A DNA stretch of 64,000 nt from Candidatus Denitrolinea symbiosum (GTDB taxonomy: Bacteria; Chloroflexota; Anaerolineae; Anaerolineales; Villigracilaceae): positions 930,001 through 994,000 of the forward strand of contig BLAA01000001.1 of NCBI GenBank assembly GCA_017312345.1, in the 5' to 3' direction. Both the position numbers and the translations under genes were made by a program. Below, one piece after another: positions 16,276 through 25,421 of the stretch (its first letter is position 1; each line of letters begins with the position of its first letter). Below the pieces are notes generated by a model. That model worked only from the letters and a program-made list of their open reading frames with translations. It searched no databases and was not told where the DNA came from.

Positions 16276-16312
16276 GTGCGGACACATCAGGAATTTGTAA
16301 CAGGAGCAAACC

Positions 16313-17728
16313 GTGGAAAAAACAAAACAATCCTCGCGCAAAGCGCGCTCGATTCGCAATTGGGCGATCTTTGCGATTGTGTCGGCGCTGGCCGGGGTGG
16401 GAGCGTATTTTGTCTGGCCCGCCTCCGAGACAACCGCCGCCGAGCCTGCCCTGCAAACGGCCAGGGCGCGCGTGGGCGACCTGGTCATTACCGCCAGTGG
16501 CGCGGGGACGGTGGTCCCCGCCGCGCAGGTGGACTTGGGATTCCGTTCCGGCGGCGTCGTGGATGAGCTGGGCGGCTCGGTGGGCGACGCCGTGAAGGCG
16601 GGGCAGATCCTGGCGCGGCTGGAAGGGAACGTCCAGGCCGAGGCGGATTTCCAGGCATTGTTTACCGCGAACGGTATTTTGCAGGCGCAGGGGGTTGTGG
16701 CCGAAACGCAGAATTCATTGGACAAAGCCGTTGAAAACCTGAAATACCTGATTAGTCCGCTGGCGTATTACTACGAAGAAAAACTGGCCGAAGCGCAGGC
16801 CGAGTTGGAGGCTTTAAGAGCCGAGTCGACCGCGACCAAAGAGGCCATTGCCGAAGCGGAGGCCGACTTAAAGCGCGCCGAAAATTCCCTGAAATACGCG
16901 CAGAATCTTTACGTCGAAGAATATGTTCCCGCGACCTTCACCTATTCTTGGAAGGATACGCAGACGATGGAAACCATGACGGAAACCATCCCGCCCAGCG
17001 ACGGCGACGTGATTCTTGCCCGCGCCAACGTGGAAGCCGCGCGGGTCGCGTTGCAGGACGCGCAAGCCGCGCTGGAAATCGTCCAGGCTGGACCGGACGC
17101 GTTGACCCGGCCCCTGGCCGCGTTGGGATCGCAGGTTGCCAAAATCGAACGGACGCGCCTCGCGATGGAATCTACCCGCCTGGTCGCTCCCTTTGACGGG
17201 ACGATCACCAGCCTGACCGCGTCGGTGGGGCAGACGGTCGGCTCCGCTCCCGTTTTGAGCGTCGCCACTACAGAGAATTTGCTGGCGCGTTTCTATCTCG
17301 ATGAAACTGACGCGGACAAGGTCGCGGCCGGCCGGCGGGCGACGTTCGTCTTTGACGCGTATCCTGAACTCTCTCTGGCCGGCGAAATCCTGCGCGTGGA
17401 ACCCGCCCTCCAGATCGTGGACGGCGCGCCCGCGCTCGTCGTCTGGGCGAAACTGACCGATACCGCCGATGTCGCCATCCTGGCGGGTATGAGCGTCGAG
17501 GTGGAAGTGACCTCAGGGGAGGCGCGCGGCGCGCTCATCGTCCCTGTCCAGGCGCTGCGCGAACTTACTCCCGGTTCGTACGCGGTCTTCGTCGTCCAGG
17601 ATGACGGCTCCTTGCAGATGACGCCCGTTACCGTCGGCCTGCGCGATTATGCCAACGCGGAGATCCTCGAGGGTTTGGAGGTCGGCGATGTGGTCAGCAC
17701 GGGGACTGTGGAAACCCGGCAGCCGTAA
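16313..17728 (+). CDS. HlyD/MacA-like periplasmic adaptor of an ABC efflux system
   Basis: 471 residues starting at GTG behind CAGGAGC. One N-terminal membrane anchor (about 18-37) is followed by a barrel-sandwich lipoyl half (GDLVITASGAGTVVPAAQVD), a long coiled coil (about 120-200, rich in AEAQAELEALRAE and EAEADLKRAEN), the second lipoyl half (RLVAPFDGTITSLTASVGQ) and a beta-barrel region ending EGLEVGDVVSTG. Adaptors of this kind connect MacB-type permeases to the cell exterior. It heads an operon with the ATPase, permease and a lipoprotein, under an 11-bp repeat promoter. Confidence 0.9.
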   Translation: MEKTKQSSRKARSIRNWAIFAIVSALAGVGAYFVWPASETTAAEPALQTARARVGDLVITASGAGTVVPAAQVDLGFRSGGVVDELGGSVGDAVKAGQILARLEGNVQAEADFQALFTANGILQAQGVVAETQNSLDKAVENLKYLISPLAYYYEEKLAEAQAELEALRAESTATKEAIAEAEADLKRAENSLKYAQNLYVEEYVPATFTYSWKDTQTMETMTETIPPSDGDVILARANVEAARVALQDAQAALEIVQAGPDALTRPLAALGSQVAKIERTRLAMESTRLVAPFDGTITSLTASVGQTVGSAPVLSVATTENLLARFYLDETDADKVAAGRRATFVFDAYPELSLAGEILRVEPALQIVDGAPALVVWAKLTDTADVAILAGMSVEVEVTSGEARGALIVPVQALRELTPGSYAVFVVQDDGSLQMTPVTVGLRDYANAEILEGLEVGDVVSTGTVETRQP

Positions 17729-17747
17729 GCGGCGGCGAGGCGTCATC

Positions 17748-18470
17748 ATGGACAAGCCTTTGATTGAAATTACGGATCTGACCAAAGTATACGGGGAGGG
17801 CGAGGCGGCGGTCTACGCGCTGGCAGGGGTGGACGTGCAGGTGGCGAGCGGCGAATTCGTCGCTATCATGGGGCCTTCGGGTTCGGGCAAATCCACGCTG
17901 ATGAACATCCTCGGCTGCCTCGACCGTCCCACCGAAGGCGCGTACATCCTCGATGGCCGCGACGTGAGCCGGCTGAGCAGGAACGAACTGGCGGAAGTTC
18001 GCAACCAGAAACTCGGCTTCATCTTCCAGTCCTTCAACCTCCTGCCGCGCCTGAGCGCGCTGTCCAATGTGATGCTGCCCCTGCTCTATGCCGAAGAAGA
18101 CGTGAGCGACGCGCAGGCCGAGGAACGCGCCATCGCCGCGCTCGCCTCGGTCGGGCTGGAAAACCGGCTGCACCACCGTCCCAACCAACTCTCCGGGGGG
18201 CAGCAGCAACGCGTGGCGATCGCGCGCGCCCTGATAAACGACCCTCCGCTGATTTTGGCGGACGAACCGACGGGCAACCTCGACTCGAAATCCAGCGTGG
18301 AAATCCTGGATATTTTAGAAACCCTTCACCAGGGCGGCGCGACCATCGTCATGGTCACGCATGCCGCCGATATTGCCGAGCGCGCCCAGCGCGTCATCTG
18401 CTTCAAAGATGGAAAGGTCCTGTCTGATGGGCGCGACGGCAAAAACCGTTGTTCAGGATCGCCGAATTAG
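17748..18470 (+). CDS. ABC transporter ATP-binding protein (MacB/LolD type)
   Basis: 240 residues with Walker A (GPSGSGKST, 42-50), Q-loop ([12 protein letters not shown]), signature LSGGQQQR, Walker B ([12 protein letters not shown]) and the switch histidine (VTHAADIAE). The type VII exporter ATPases LolD, MacB and FtsE share NLDS following the Walker B. The ATG at 17748 follows GGCGAGG. It supplies energy to the FtsX-like permease encoded next. The C-terminal tail after KVLSDG is longer than usual by about ten residues and not conserved. Confidence 0.93.
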   Translation: MDKPLIEITDLTKVYGEGEAAVYALAGVDVQVASGEFVAIMGPSGSGKSTLMNILGCLDRPTEGAYILDGRDVSRLSRNELAEVRNQKLGFIFQSFNLLPRLSALSNVMLPLLYAEEDVSDAQAEERAIAALASVGLENRLHHRPNQLSGGQQQRVAIARALINDPPLILADEPTGNLDSKSSVEILDILETLHQGGATIVMVTHAADIAERAQRVICFKDGKVLSDGRDGKNRCSGSPN

Positions 18471-18584
18471 TCTCAAATCGCCGCGGCGCAAATCCTTTGA
18501 GCGCGGAGACGCGTGGATTTAAAAAATCCGCGCCCGAGCGATGCGGCACGGGAATTTCCAGAAAACCAGAATTAGAGGCATTTC

Positions 18585-19796
18585 ATGAAACTCGGAAAAA
18601 TATTCCGCACCGCCTGGGAAGGCTTGATGCTCAATAAAGCCCGTTCGTTCCTCACCACTTTGGGCGTCATCATTGGGGTGGCCTCGGTCATCGTCATGCT
18701 GGCGGTCAGCGCGGGCGCGGAAGCCTCCATTGCCGACCAGATTAACGCCCTCGGCGCGGACCTGATCATCGTCTCGCCCATGCGGGGCGTGCCCGGCGCC
18801 GCGCGCACCCTGCTGCTGGAAGACGCGTACGCTATCCAGAAACAAGTGACAGGCATCACCGGCATCTCAGCCGAACAAACGCCTCCGCCGCAAAACGTCC
18901 GCGCGGGCGGACGCACGCTCGAAGCCATCGCGCTGGTCGGAACCACCTCCGACTTCCCCCATGTGCGCGATTATGCCGTCGCCGAAGGGCGTTACTTTAC
19001 CGCCGACGAAGACGACCGCAAAGCGAAGCTGGTCGTGCTGGGTTCGGGCATCGCGGCCGACCTGTTCGGCACGGAGAGCGCCCTCGGGCAGACCGTCACC
19101 GTCGGCGCGGTCAAACTTACCGTCATCGGCGTGATGGAGTCGAAAGGCATTGTCTCCGACGTGGATTACGACGGGCGTATCTACCTGCCCCTCAACCTGG
19201 TCTTCCAAAAATACATGCCCGCCGCCATGCTGCGCGCCGACGCCGTCCGCACGATCTATCTCAAGGCCGAAAACCAGGAAAAAATCCCCAGCGTCATCGC
19301 GCAGACCTCCGCCCTGCTCGTGGACCGTCACAAAGTGGACGCGGCCAAACCCGACTTTACCGTGCAGACCCAGCAGGACATCATCGCCACGCAGGAAGCC
19401 GCCACCGCCGCTTTCCGCGACCTGCTGGCATGGGTGGCGGGCGTCTCGCTGCTGGTGGGCGGCATCGGCATCATGAACATTATGCTGGTCTCCGTCACCG
19501 AACGCACGCGCGAAATCGGCTTGCGCCAGGCGTTGGGGGCGCGCCCCTTCACCGTGCTGGCTCAATTTCTCATCGAGGCGGTCATCCTCAGCCTGGCGGG
19601 CGGACTGGTCGGCGTCTTCGTCGGCGTGGGCAGCGCGTACCTTTTCGGCTCGCTCGGAGACATGCGCACCGAGATCGTCCCGTTTTCCATCCCCCTGGCC
19701 TTCGGCGCGGCGGCCATCGTCGGCATCTTCTTTGGATATTATCCCGCCACACGCGCCGCGAAACTGGATCCGATCGAAGCGCTGCGACGCGAATAA
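18585..19796 (+). CDS. MacB-like ABC permease (FtsX fold)
   Basis: 403 residues. The first membrane segment (SFLTTLGVIIGVASVIVMLAV) precedes a large extracytoplasmic MacB_PCD domain (about 40-270, with ALVGTTSDFPHVRDY and RYFTADED), followed by three membrane segments beginning LLAWVAGVSLLVGGIGIMNI. The coupling motif ERTREIGLRQALGA and the C-terminal PATRAAKLDPIEALRRE are typical of MacB/FtsX. It should work by mechanotransmission with the ATPase and adaptor. Substrates of related systems include macrolides, peptides and lipoproteins; none can be named here. Confidence 0.92.
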   Translation: MKLGKIFRTAWEGLMLNKARSFLTTLGVIIGVASVIVMLAVSAGAEASIADQINALGADLIIVSPMRGVPGAARTLLLEDAYAIQKQVTGITGISAEQTPPPQNVRAGGRTLEAIALVGTTSDFPHVRDYAVAEGRYFTADEDDRKAKLVVLGSGIAADLFGTESALGQTVTVGAVKLTVIGVMESKGIVSDVDYDGRIYLPLNLVFQKYMPAAMLRADAVRTIYLKAENQEKIPSVIAQTSALLVDRHKVDAAKPDFTVQTQQDIIATQEAATAAFRDLLAWVAGVSLLVGGIGIMNIMLVSVTERTREIGLRQALGARPFTVLAQFLIEAVILSLAGGLVGVFVGVGSAYLFGSLGDMRTEIVPFSIPLAFGAAAIVGIFFGYYPATRAAKLDPIEALRRE

Positions 19797-19827
19797 CTTG
19801 TAACTTTTCCCCGAAAGGACTCCCCCC

Positions 19828-20400
19828 ATGACTCGCACCTCCCTCCTCATCCTGACCCTCTCCCTCCTCCTCGCGTCCTGCTCAGGGACAGCGGGTTCGG
19901 TTTCGACGACCGCCGTCAACCCCGGAGCCTACGTCAGCCCAAACCTGGATACCGATTATGAAAACGCGCTCAACGCTCGTATGCAACTGACGCTTGGCTC
20001 GCTCAAACTGGCCGAGACCGCCGCTCCCATCACCGCGGAACAGGCAAGAATCATGCTTCCCCTCTGGCAGGCGCTCCAAAATATGACGCGCACCGGCAAC
20101 AGCGCGCAGGCCGAAGTCGACGCGCTGCTCGCGCAAATTGAATCTACTTTTACGGCCGAACAATTGACGGCCATACGCGGCATGAGACTCGCCTCGGCAG
20201 ACCTTCAAGCCTGGGCCGCCGCCAACAACATCACGCTCGGCAGCAACGGCGGGCAGGGAATGGGACAGGGGAGCGGCATGTCGCCCGAAGCGCGCGCCAC
20301 CAAGCAAGCCGAGATGGGCGTTACGCGCGAAAGCGGCGGCGGCGCGGCTTCGGCCCTGCTCGATTCCTTAATCGTCTACCTGCAAGGACGGGCGCAATAA
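19828..20400 (+). CDS. Lipoprotein of the efflux operon
   Basis: 190 residues with a lipobox (LLLASC, C18). The mature part is helical and contains ITAEQARIMLPLWQAL and FTAEQLTAIRGM, reminiscent of the LTxxQ repeats of Spy/CpxP-like envelope chaperones, then a Gly/Met-rich linker (GGQGMGQGSGMS). The similarity is weak and the family is not assigned. It is the last gene of the MacAB-like operon, 31 bases after the permease, and the stress-chaperone resemblance fits the proposed envelope-stress regulon. Confidence 0.7.
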   Translation: MTRTSLLILTLSLLLASCSGTAGSVSTTAVNPGAYVSPNLDTDYENALNARMQLTLGSLKLAETAAPITAEQARIMLPLWQALQNMTRTGNSAQAEVDALLAQIESTFTAEQLTAIRGMRLASADLQAWAAANNITLGSNGGQGMGQGSGMSPEARATKQAEMGVTRESGGGAASALLDSLIVYLQGRAQ

Positions 20401-20469
20401 CCCTCGGCGCCTGCGCGGCCCGATTCCCATCGCGCGGACCGGCCGCTGGCGCCGCGCCGCCGCGCAGGG

Positions 20470-21753
20470 TCAGGCGGCGGGGACCGTCCCGGCCTGAGGT
20501 TGTTTGCTGTGGTGATTCTCTTCGATGTTGTAGATCGCAGGGATGAAGAAGCCGCCGAGGCTGATGAGGGCGCAGGCGATGCCCGCGATCCAAAACCAGG
20601 CTTGCAGGCCAAGCCTGTCGGCGATGGGCCCGGCCGCCAGCAGGCTGAGCGGCATCATGGCCTGCGCCACGCTTCCCAACAGCGACATGACGCGTCCCTG
20701 CATCTCTGGCTCGACCACGGTTTGGAAGAGCGCGCCGAGCGGACCGTTTGCCATCGGGAGCATGAGGCCGATCACCGCCTGGGCCGCGACGAGAATCCAG
20801 AACATGTCGGGCGGCGCGACGGCGATCGCAATGATGGCGAGGCTGAACGTCACGATGCCCATCAGCGAGGTGACGATCTTGCGCTTGAAGCCGCCCCAAA
20901 CGCCCAGCGCGACGCCGCCGACAATCATGCCAATGCCGAACGCGGACTCGATCCCGCCCAGTTCGAGAGCGCCTTTGCCGAAATGTTGGGTCACGAGTAA
21001 GGGCATGAGCGCGCCGGTGGGGGCGAGCAGAAAGTTGAGCAGGGTAGCCATAAGACCCAGCATCAGCAGGCCGGGCCAGGAGACCATGTATTTAAAACCC
21101 GCGCCCAGGTCAGATAGAAAGCTTTTTGGCCGCGCGGCCTCTTGCGAAACGGAGCGCGGCGGTTGCGGGACGGCGAAAACCAGCAGGGGGAAAATGCCCG
21201 CCAGCGCGGTGAACACGTCGATCAGGAGAATGTTTTCGGTGTCCATCAGCGCGACGAGGAAAGCCGCCGCGGGAGGCGCGAGGATGTTCACGAGTCCCTG
21301 CACGGCCTGGTTCGCGCCGGAGACGCGCGCCAACTGTTCTTTGGGAACCATCAGCGTGGTCGAGGCGGCCATGGCCGGATAGTGGAACGCGCCGCCCAGC
21401 GAGCGGATGACCGAAATGGCGTAAATGTGCCAGATCTCCGCGCGCCCCGTCCAGAAGAGAAAGGCCAGTCCGAGCGTGGAAACCGCGATGAGCGAGTCGG
21501 ACGCGATCATGATCAGGCGTCGGTTGCCGCGGTCCACGAATGTCCCCGCGATCGGTCCAAGCAGGATCTGTGGCAGCATCGCGAACAGAGAAGCGGTCGC
21601 CAGCACTGTGGCGGAGCCCGTCTTCTGCGTCAAATACCAGATCAGCGCAAATTGCACCAGCGAAGAGCCGAAAAGGGAGATGGTCTGGCCCGTGAAGATG
21701 GTGAAAAAGCGGACAGCCCAATGTTGGGGCGGCGATTGTTCTGGATTTTTCAT
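20470..21753 (-). CDS. Major facilitator superfamily transporter
   Basis: 427 residues and about twelve hydrophobic segments. The opening (WAVRFFTIFTGQTISLFGSSLVQFALIWYL, shown only in part: FTGQTISLFGSSLVQFAL), the loop motif GPIAGTFVDRGNRRLIMIA and the second-half layout place it with the MFS_3/enterobactin-exporter-like group of drug and siderophore exporters. The substrate is unknown. An AT-rich upstream region contains the inverted pair CAATA-AT-ATTG near the start codon and could hold a regulator site. It is convergent with the efflux operon lipoprotein gene. Confidence 0.88.
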   Translation of the reverse strand: MKNPEQSPPQHWAVRFFTIFTGQTISLFGSSLVQFALIWYLTQKTGSATVLATASLFAMLPQILLGPIAGTFVDRGNRRLIMIASDSLIAVSTLGLAFLFWTGRAEIWHIYAISVIRSLGGAFHYPAMAASTTLMVPKEQLARVSGANQAVQGLVNILAPPAAAFLVALMDTENILLIDVFTALAGIFPLLVFAVPQPPRSVSQEAARPKSFLSDLGAGFKYMVSWPGLLMLGLMATLLNFLLAPTGALMPLLVTQHFGKGALELGGIESAFGIGMIVGGVALGVWGGFKRKIVTSLMGIVTFSLAIIAIAVAPPDMFWILVAAQAVIGLMLPMANGPLGALFQTVVEPEMQGRVMSLLGSVAQAMMPLSLLAAGPIADRLGLQAWFWIAGIACALISLGGFFIPAIYNIEENHHSKQPQAGTVPAA

Positions 21754-22045
21754 TTTTCCTCAATAATATTGAAGATTTGATTGAATAATTTGATTTATTA
21801 TAAGCAATTTTTTGTATATGTCAATATCAATTTTTGTAAAATTGAAGTTGCTTGCGGGGCGGGCCGGCCTGAGCGCGGAATTTATGAAACTCGGCGATTT
21901 TCGTTCGGAGCCGGGGCGCGTATTTGCGATAAAACAGAACGGCGGCGCGCCATTGGCTTTCGGACGGCCCGCCCCGCCAGCGTTCATCGAATCCCGCGCC
22001 TCCTTAAAACCTGCGCCTGGTTTTCCGGGCGCGTCGCCCGCGCCC
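21754..22045. other. Intergenic region, partly AT-rich
   Basis: The first 90 bases are strongly AT-rich against a GC-rich background and include CAATAATATTG beside the MFS start and TTATTATAAGCAATTTTTTG. The rest is GC-rich without a credible gene. The GC-rich inverted pair GGGCGCG/CGCGCCC near 22027-22045 may form a hairpin at the 3' side of the next minus-strand gene, but it lacks a T tract in that direction. Confidence 0.4.
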
Positions 22046-22438
22046 TTATTTCAACTTTCCAGATTTCGCCAGCGCCGACTTCACCGCGTCGCTGGCTTGA
22101 AAAATGCCATAAACCCTCGCCGACTCGATCACCTCGTCCGCGAGTTCCGCCGGCACATCGGATGAGATATGGAGCAAGCCCACCACGCTGATCTTCATGG
22201 TCGCGCCTTTGGCCTTGTGCCGCTCGAAATCGGCTTTGTCAAAACTCATCGCGCCGATCGCGTACGAATGCCGCGCCACCGACTGCTGCACCTCCGCCGC
22301 GTGCTTCTCCAATTGCGAGCGGATCGCCGAACGGATAAAATCAGTGCGGTTCGAGTAATGTCCCTGCTCCACCAGCAGGTCAATCTTGCCCAACTCCACC
22401 GCGTTCATATTGATGGTAATTTTCTCGGTCTCAGCCAT
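22046..22438 (-). CDS. Ribbon-helix-helix (CopG-like) transcriptional regulator
   Basis: 130 residues. The N-terminal RHH fold is visible as a beta strand (EKITINMNAVELGKIDLLV) and two helices (SNRTDFIRSAIRSQLEKH). A C-terminal region of about 80 residues (KISVVGLLHISSDVPAELADEVIES) might be a ligand or oligomerisation domain, as in NikR, but the NikR metal ligands are not evident. Its ATG follows AAAGGAGA. Two copies of ACCATCC-N4-GGATGGT lie upstream, one directly before its own gene, so autoregulation is likely; the divergent AhpD-like gene is the other probable target. Confidence 0.8.
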   Translation of the reverse strand: MAETEKITINMNAVELGKIDLLVEQGHYSNRTDFIRSAIRSQLEKHAAEVQQSVARHSYAIGAMSFDKADFERHKAKGATMKISVVGLLHISSDVPAELADEVIESARVYGIFQASDAVKSALAKSGKLK

Positions 22439-22453
22439 GTTTTCTCCTTTAAT

Positions 22454-22473
22454 CACCATCCACGTGGATGGTG
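22454..22473. promoter_or_regulatory. Palindromic operator 1 (ACCATCC-ACGT-GGATGGT)
   Basis: A perfect 20-bp palindrome, CACCATCCAC joined to its complement, lies 16 bases upstream of the RHH regulator start. The inner ACCATCC-N4-GGATGGT recurs at 22517. Confidence 0.75.
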
Positions 22474-22516
22474 AGTGGATGTTATTTTACGCATGTTTCA
22501 GGATTTGTCAAGAGAA

Positions 22517-22534
22517 ACCATCCCCCTGGATGGT
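22517..22534. promoter_or_regulatory. Palindromic operator 2 (ACCATCC-CCCT-GGATGGT)
   Basis: The same two half-sites with the same 4-base spacing as operator 1, centred 62 bases from it, between the divergent RHH regulator and AhpD-like genes. Confidence 0.75.
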
Positions 22535-22690
22535 AAACTCCGCTTCTTTCCTAACCTTTCGCGGGCCGCGCCGGCCCGGGCGTTTTCCCCCGTTCAGGTT
22601 TCCCATGCCGCGGCGGCTTCAGCCGCTGGGGACGACGGCGCTTTGCAGAGTCGTCGATGACGAAAACATACTATCTGGAGGCTTCCAACC

Positions 22691-23230
22691 ATGCAGGCGT
22701 TCATTCCCCAGCCCAAACACATCCCGCTTCTCCTCAAAATCGGAATCTGGTTTTCCGAACGCGTCACGGGTAAAGTAATGCTCCCCGCGCGCATCCTGGC
22801 CTGGTATCCCAAAGCCGCCCTCGGCTCAGGCGTGATGGAAGCGCTGGTCGCGCACGCAGACGGAGCGATGGATCGGCGCATGTTGAAGTTGATCCGCATG
22901 ACAGCCTCCATCGCCGCGGCCTGTCCCTTTTGCATTGACATGAACTCGCACGAGCATCGCCAGCACGGCATCACGGACGAGGAGGCCGCGTCCCTGCGCG
23001 GCGACGCGGAGCCGGCAGCCACGTTCAGCGAGCGCGAGAAACTGGCGATTGCGTACGCGCGCCTCGTCTCGTCCACGCCGTTGAAATTCCACCCCGAAAT
23101 TGTGGAGCGAGTCAAAGCCGCTTTTACCGAGCGCGAGTTTGTGATCCTTGTCAGCACAGCCGCGCAAGTCAATTATTGGGCGCGGCTGATTCAGGCGCTT
23201 GGAATTCCACCCGCAGGATTTGGGGAATAA
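22691..23230 (+). CDS. AhpD-like carboxymuconolactone decarboxylase family protein
   Basis: 179 residues. The redox motif C78-P-F-C81 is followed by H87 in CPFCIDMNSHEH, the pattern of the AhpD/peroxidase-related branch of the CMD family, which reduces peroxides through the two cysteines. A second helical part (FSEREKLAIAYARLVSSTP) completes the all-helical fold. It is divergent from the RHH regulator, with two shared operators between them, so that regulator probably represses it. The 3' end overlaps the convergent ferredoxin-like gene by 40 bases. Confidence 0.85.
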   Translation: MQAFIPQPKHIPLLLKIGIWFSERVTGKVMLPARILAWYPKAALGSGVMEALVAHADGAMDRRMLKLIRMTASIAAACPFCIDMNSHEHRQHGITDEEAASLRGDAEPAATFSEREKLAIAYARLVSSTPLKFHPEIVERVKAAFTEREFVILVSTAAQVNYWARLIQALGIPPAGFGE

Positions 23231-23454
23231 TTTTCCCCCATGTCTGACGCTACGATGTTGATCAACTCAATCGCCGCGAACGAACAAAAATCCACGCACA
23301 GGCTACAGTCGCGGCAGCGCTCGATATCCAAATACGGCGACTCGTCTGGATCAGGTTGCACGATCGCGCGCGTCTTGCAAGACTTGACCGCTTCATACGC
23401 GGGACAGGATTGGCATTTATCATAGTTGATGCGGATGCGAATGGGGCGAGGCAT
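23191..23454 (-). CDS. Small ferredoxin-like iron-sulphur protein
   Basis: 87 residues. The cysteines are C14, C17 and C26 (CQSCPAYEAVKSC) and C47, C50, C53 and C57 (CRDCSLCVDFC). The second set is a complete [4Fe-4S] motif; the first lacks the third close cysteine of a standard 8Fe ferredoxin, so one or two clusters are possible. The gene overlaps the AhpD-like gene tail to tail. Whether the two work together is unknown. Confidence 0.75.
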   Translation of the reverse strand: MPRPIRIRINYDKCQSCPAYEAVKSCKTRAIVQPDPDESPYLDIERCRDCSLCVDFCSFAAIELINIVASDMGENYSPNPAGGIPSA

Positions 23455-23574
23455 GGCGGCGAGTATAAATCGGTTTATACGCCTCCCTCAAATCCGTCCC
23501 GTGGATTGACCCCTGGCTGGAAGAGAGAATCTGCCCCTTGGGAAGGCATATCTGTTAGCGCTTTTCAGAATGAT

Positions 23575-25293
23575 TTAATTGCTCTGAACTCTTTTGCGTA
23601 TTTCATCTAATAGTGCGCGTTCCCTTCTTACGACAAAACCATCAAATTCATCTTTCCTCATTGCATCATTTGCGGTTTCATCAATGAAATGACTTGAGAG
23701 AATTTCAGGCACGCGATCTAATGGAATGAGATCGCGAACATATTTTGATGGGTTGGATTTACTGATTCGCCTGTTTGTCTCATCGGCAATCAGAGTTCTA
23801 TTTATTACACAATTAATTTTATCCTCCGAGATTTTTTTACCTGTCGAATCCTTTTGCTTCTTTAGGTATGCTACAGGGAAAATGTGATGATCTTCAAGAG
23901 TGTGGAACTGAATCGAGTCGTCTGCTGAAAAATCCTTTGCCCCACGCAATGCAATTAAACACATCACACCTCGATAAACAGAGTTAATACGGCTTACATC
24001 TCTTAATGAGTAGGCTTGATTGTCAATAATATTGACCCTTGCCTCTCGTAACGCATCCATTTCAAATGCTTTATCACTCACGCATCTTAAGAACTCTTGG
24101 TAATCTCGATATATGTTGCTTTCGACTGATGATGCATATCGTTCTCGAAATACTGAGGACCAATACCACCGTCTCATTATTTTGTAAGCTTTGTGATCGA
24201 ATTTGCGATCATCTATTGCCGCCAACATTCCCGCAAGGGGTGAGACCATTGTTATGTAAGGAATCCATTTTCGGTTGAATGCTCCAAAGCCATCTTGTCC
24301 AACAAGCGTCATTCGCTCTAATGCTTTTTCAATATATTTTGCTGCCTTTCGCCAATCATTTTCAAAATTATGAGGCGATAAATTGATGAGCGTCTTGCTT
24401 TTCATGTCCATACCGCGAAAGAGGGCGATTGTTCGCAATATAAAAACCCCGAAATCATCCGATTTGCCTTCGGAATGTTGATCCAACAAATGATACTCAT
24501 CAATGGCTTCTGACCAAAGTCGATGGAGATCTATCTTGTCTTTATAAAGCCTTGCAGTGAGTAAATCATAAACAGATAGTTTAACTCCCATGCTATTGAT
24601 TTTTTCAAATATTGCACAGATCTCAGCAAGTTCATTCTGATTATTAGGGGCTATTTTAGGTATGGTTAAAGTTGGAACTAGGAAATTTCGCACCTGGTTT
24701 GCGGCAGAAGACCAAAGCGGTCGCTGCTCTTTGAAGTAGGTGTTTAGATAGTAGTTTTGGTCTTTTTCCACAAGCCAGCGCTCGTATTCATTCAGCCATT
24801 CCTCCCATTTTTCAAATTCTGTCATTGGAATAATACGAGTTTCAAATTGCCTTGAACGATCAAGCATGTCAGCACAATTTATTGTGCGTTCGCTACGGAA
24901 CGCGTTCTCCCAATCTCCACTTGCAATATTGTTCAAATCCATAAAAAAGCGGTATGGGTATTTGGTGGATTTTAGAGGAATGTCAGGCGCGGCGAAAACA
25001 TAATGAAGCGATGTAAGTCTTTGTTGACCATCAAGAATCATCTTTTCAGGCCGCCGATCGGCAGACACGCTTATACCTTCTAAAGGACGATAGTCAAAAG
25101 GTACATTTTCCTTATCGACCTCAAGAATTAAAAATGAGCCAATGAAATGCCCTTGAAGTATTGAAATTAGGAGGTCAGAAATGTCATCTCGATCCCAAAC
25201 GAAATTTCGTTGAAACCGCGGCAAGACAATCAAACCTTTTCGCGCATTCTCAATGAGAGTCAGTAGTTTGTCGTTGTCAGGCGTTGTCTTCAT
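23575..25293 (-). CDS. DUF262/DUF1524 protein (GmrSD-like)
   Basis: 572 residues. The N-terminal DUF262 domain shows LPRFQRNFVWDRDDISDLL and MILDGQQRLTSLHYV; the C-terminal region carries LEDHHIFPVAYL and NRTLIADETNRRIS, the HNH-like pattern of DUF1524. In GmrSD enzymes the first domain binds nucleotide and the second cleaves modified DNA, and relatives act in phage defence. Its base composition is far more AT-rich than the flanking genes, a sign of recent transfer. No second defence gene is beside it. Motifs are firm; a defence role is inferred. Confidence 0.85.
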   Translation of the reverse strand: MKTTPDNDKLLTLIENARKGLIVLPRFQRNFVWDRDDISDLLISILQGHFIGSFLILEVDKENVPFDYRPLEGISVSADRRPEKMILDGQQRLTSLHYVFAAPDIPLKSTKYPYRFFMDLNNIASGDWENAFRSERTINCADMLDRSRQFETRIIPMTEFEKWEEWLNEYERWLVEKDQNYYLNTYFKEQRPLWSSAANQVRNFLVPTLTIPKIAPNNQNELAEICAIFEKINSMGVKLSVYDLLTARLYKDKIDLHRLWSEAIDEYHLLDQHSEGKSDDFGVFILRTIALFRGMDMKSKTLINLSPHNFENDWRKAAKYIEKALERMTLVGQDGFGAFNRKWIPYITMVSPLAGMLAAIDDRKFDHKAYKIMRRWYWSSVFRERYASSVESNIYRDYQEFLRCVSDKAFEMDALREARVNIIDNQAYSLRDVSRINSVYRGVMCLIALRGAKDFSADDSIQFHTLEDHHIFPVAYLKKQKDSTGKKISEDKINCVINRTLIADETNRRISKSNPSKYVRDLIPLDRVPEILSSHFIDETANDAMRKDEFDGFVVRRERALLDEIRKRVQSN

Positions 25294-25350
25294 GGCTAAT
25301 CCTCGACTTTTGATTTAGGCTTTGTGTCTTTGGGCGTTTGAGCGAATTAT

Positions 25351-25390
25351 AAACAAGACCTCCGAATCAACCAAGTCGGAGGTCTTGTTT
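25351..25390. terminator. Bidirectional intrinsic terminator
   Basis: A 15-bp perfect inverted repeat (25351-25365 with 25376-25390; arms AAACAAGACCTCCGA and its complement) with a 10-base loop and A/T-rich ends. It ends the minus-strand electron-transfer flavoprotein operon and separates it from the DUF262 gene. Confidence 0.85.
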
Positions 25391-25421
25391 ACCTGTGTAC
25401 GTGTGTACCTGTCTACCTCCC

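Noticed and set aside
22027-22045. GC-rich hairpin as terminator of the ribbon-helix-helix gene
   Set aside because: The T-rich side is on the wrong strand for that gene and no plus-strand gene precedes it.
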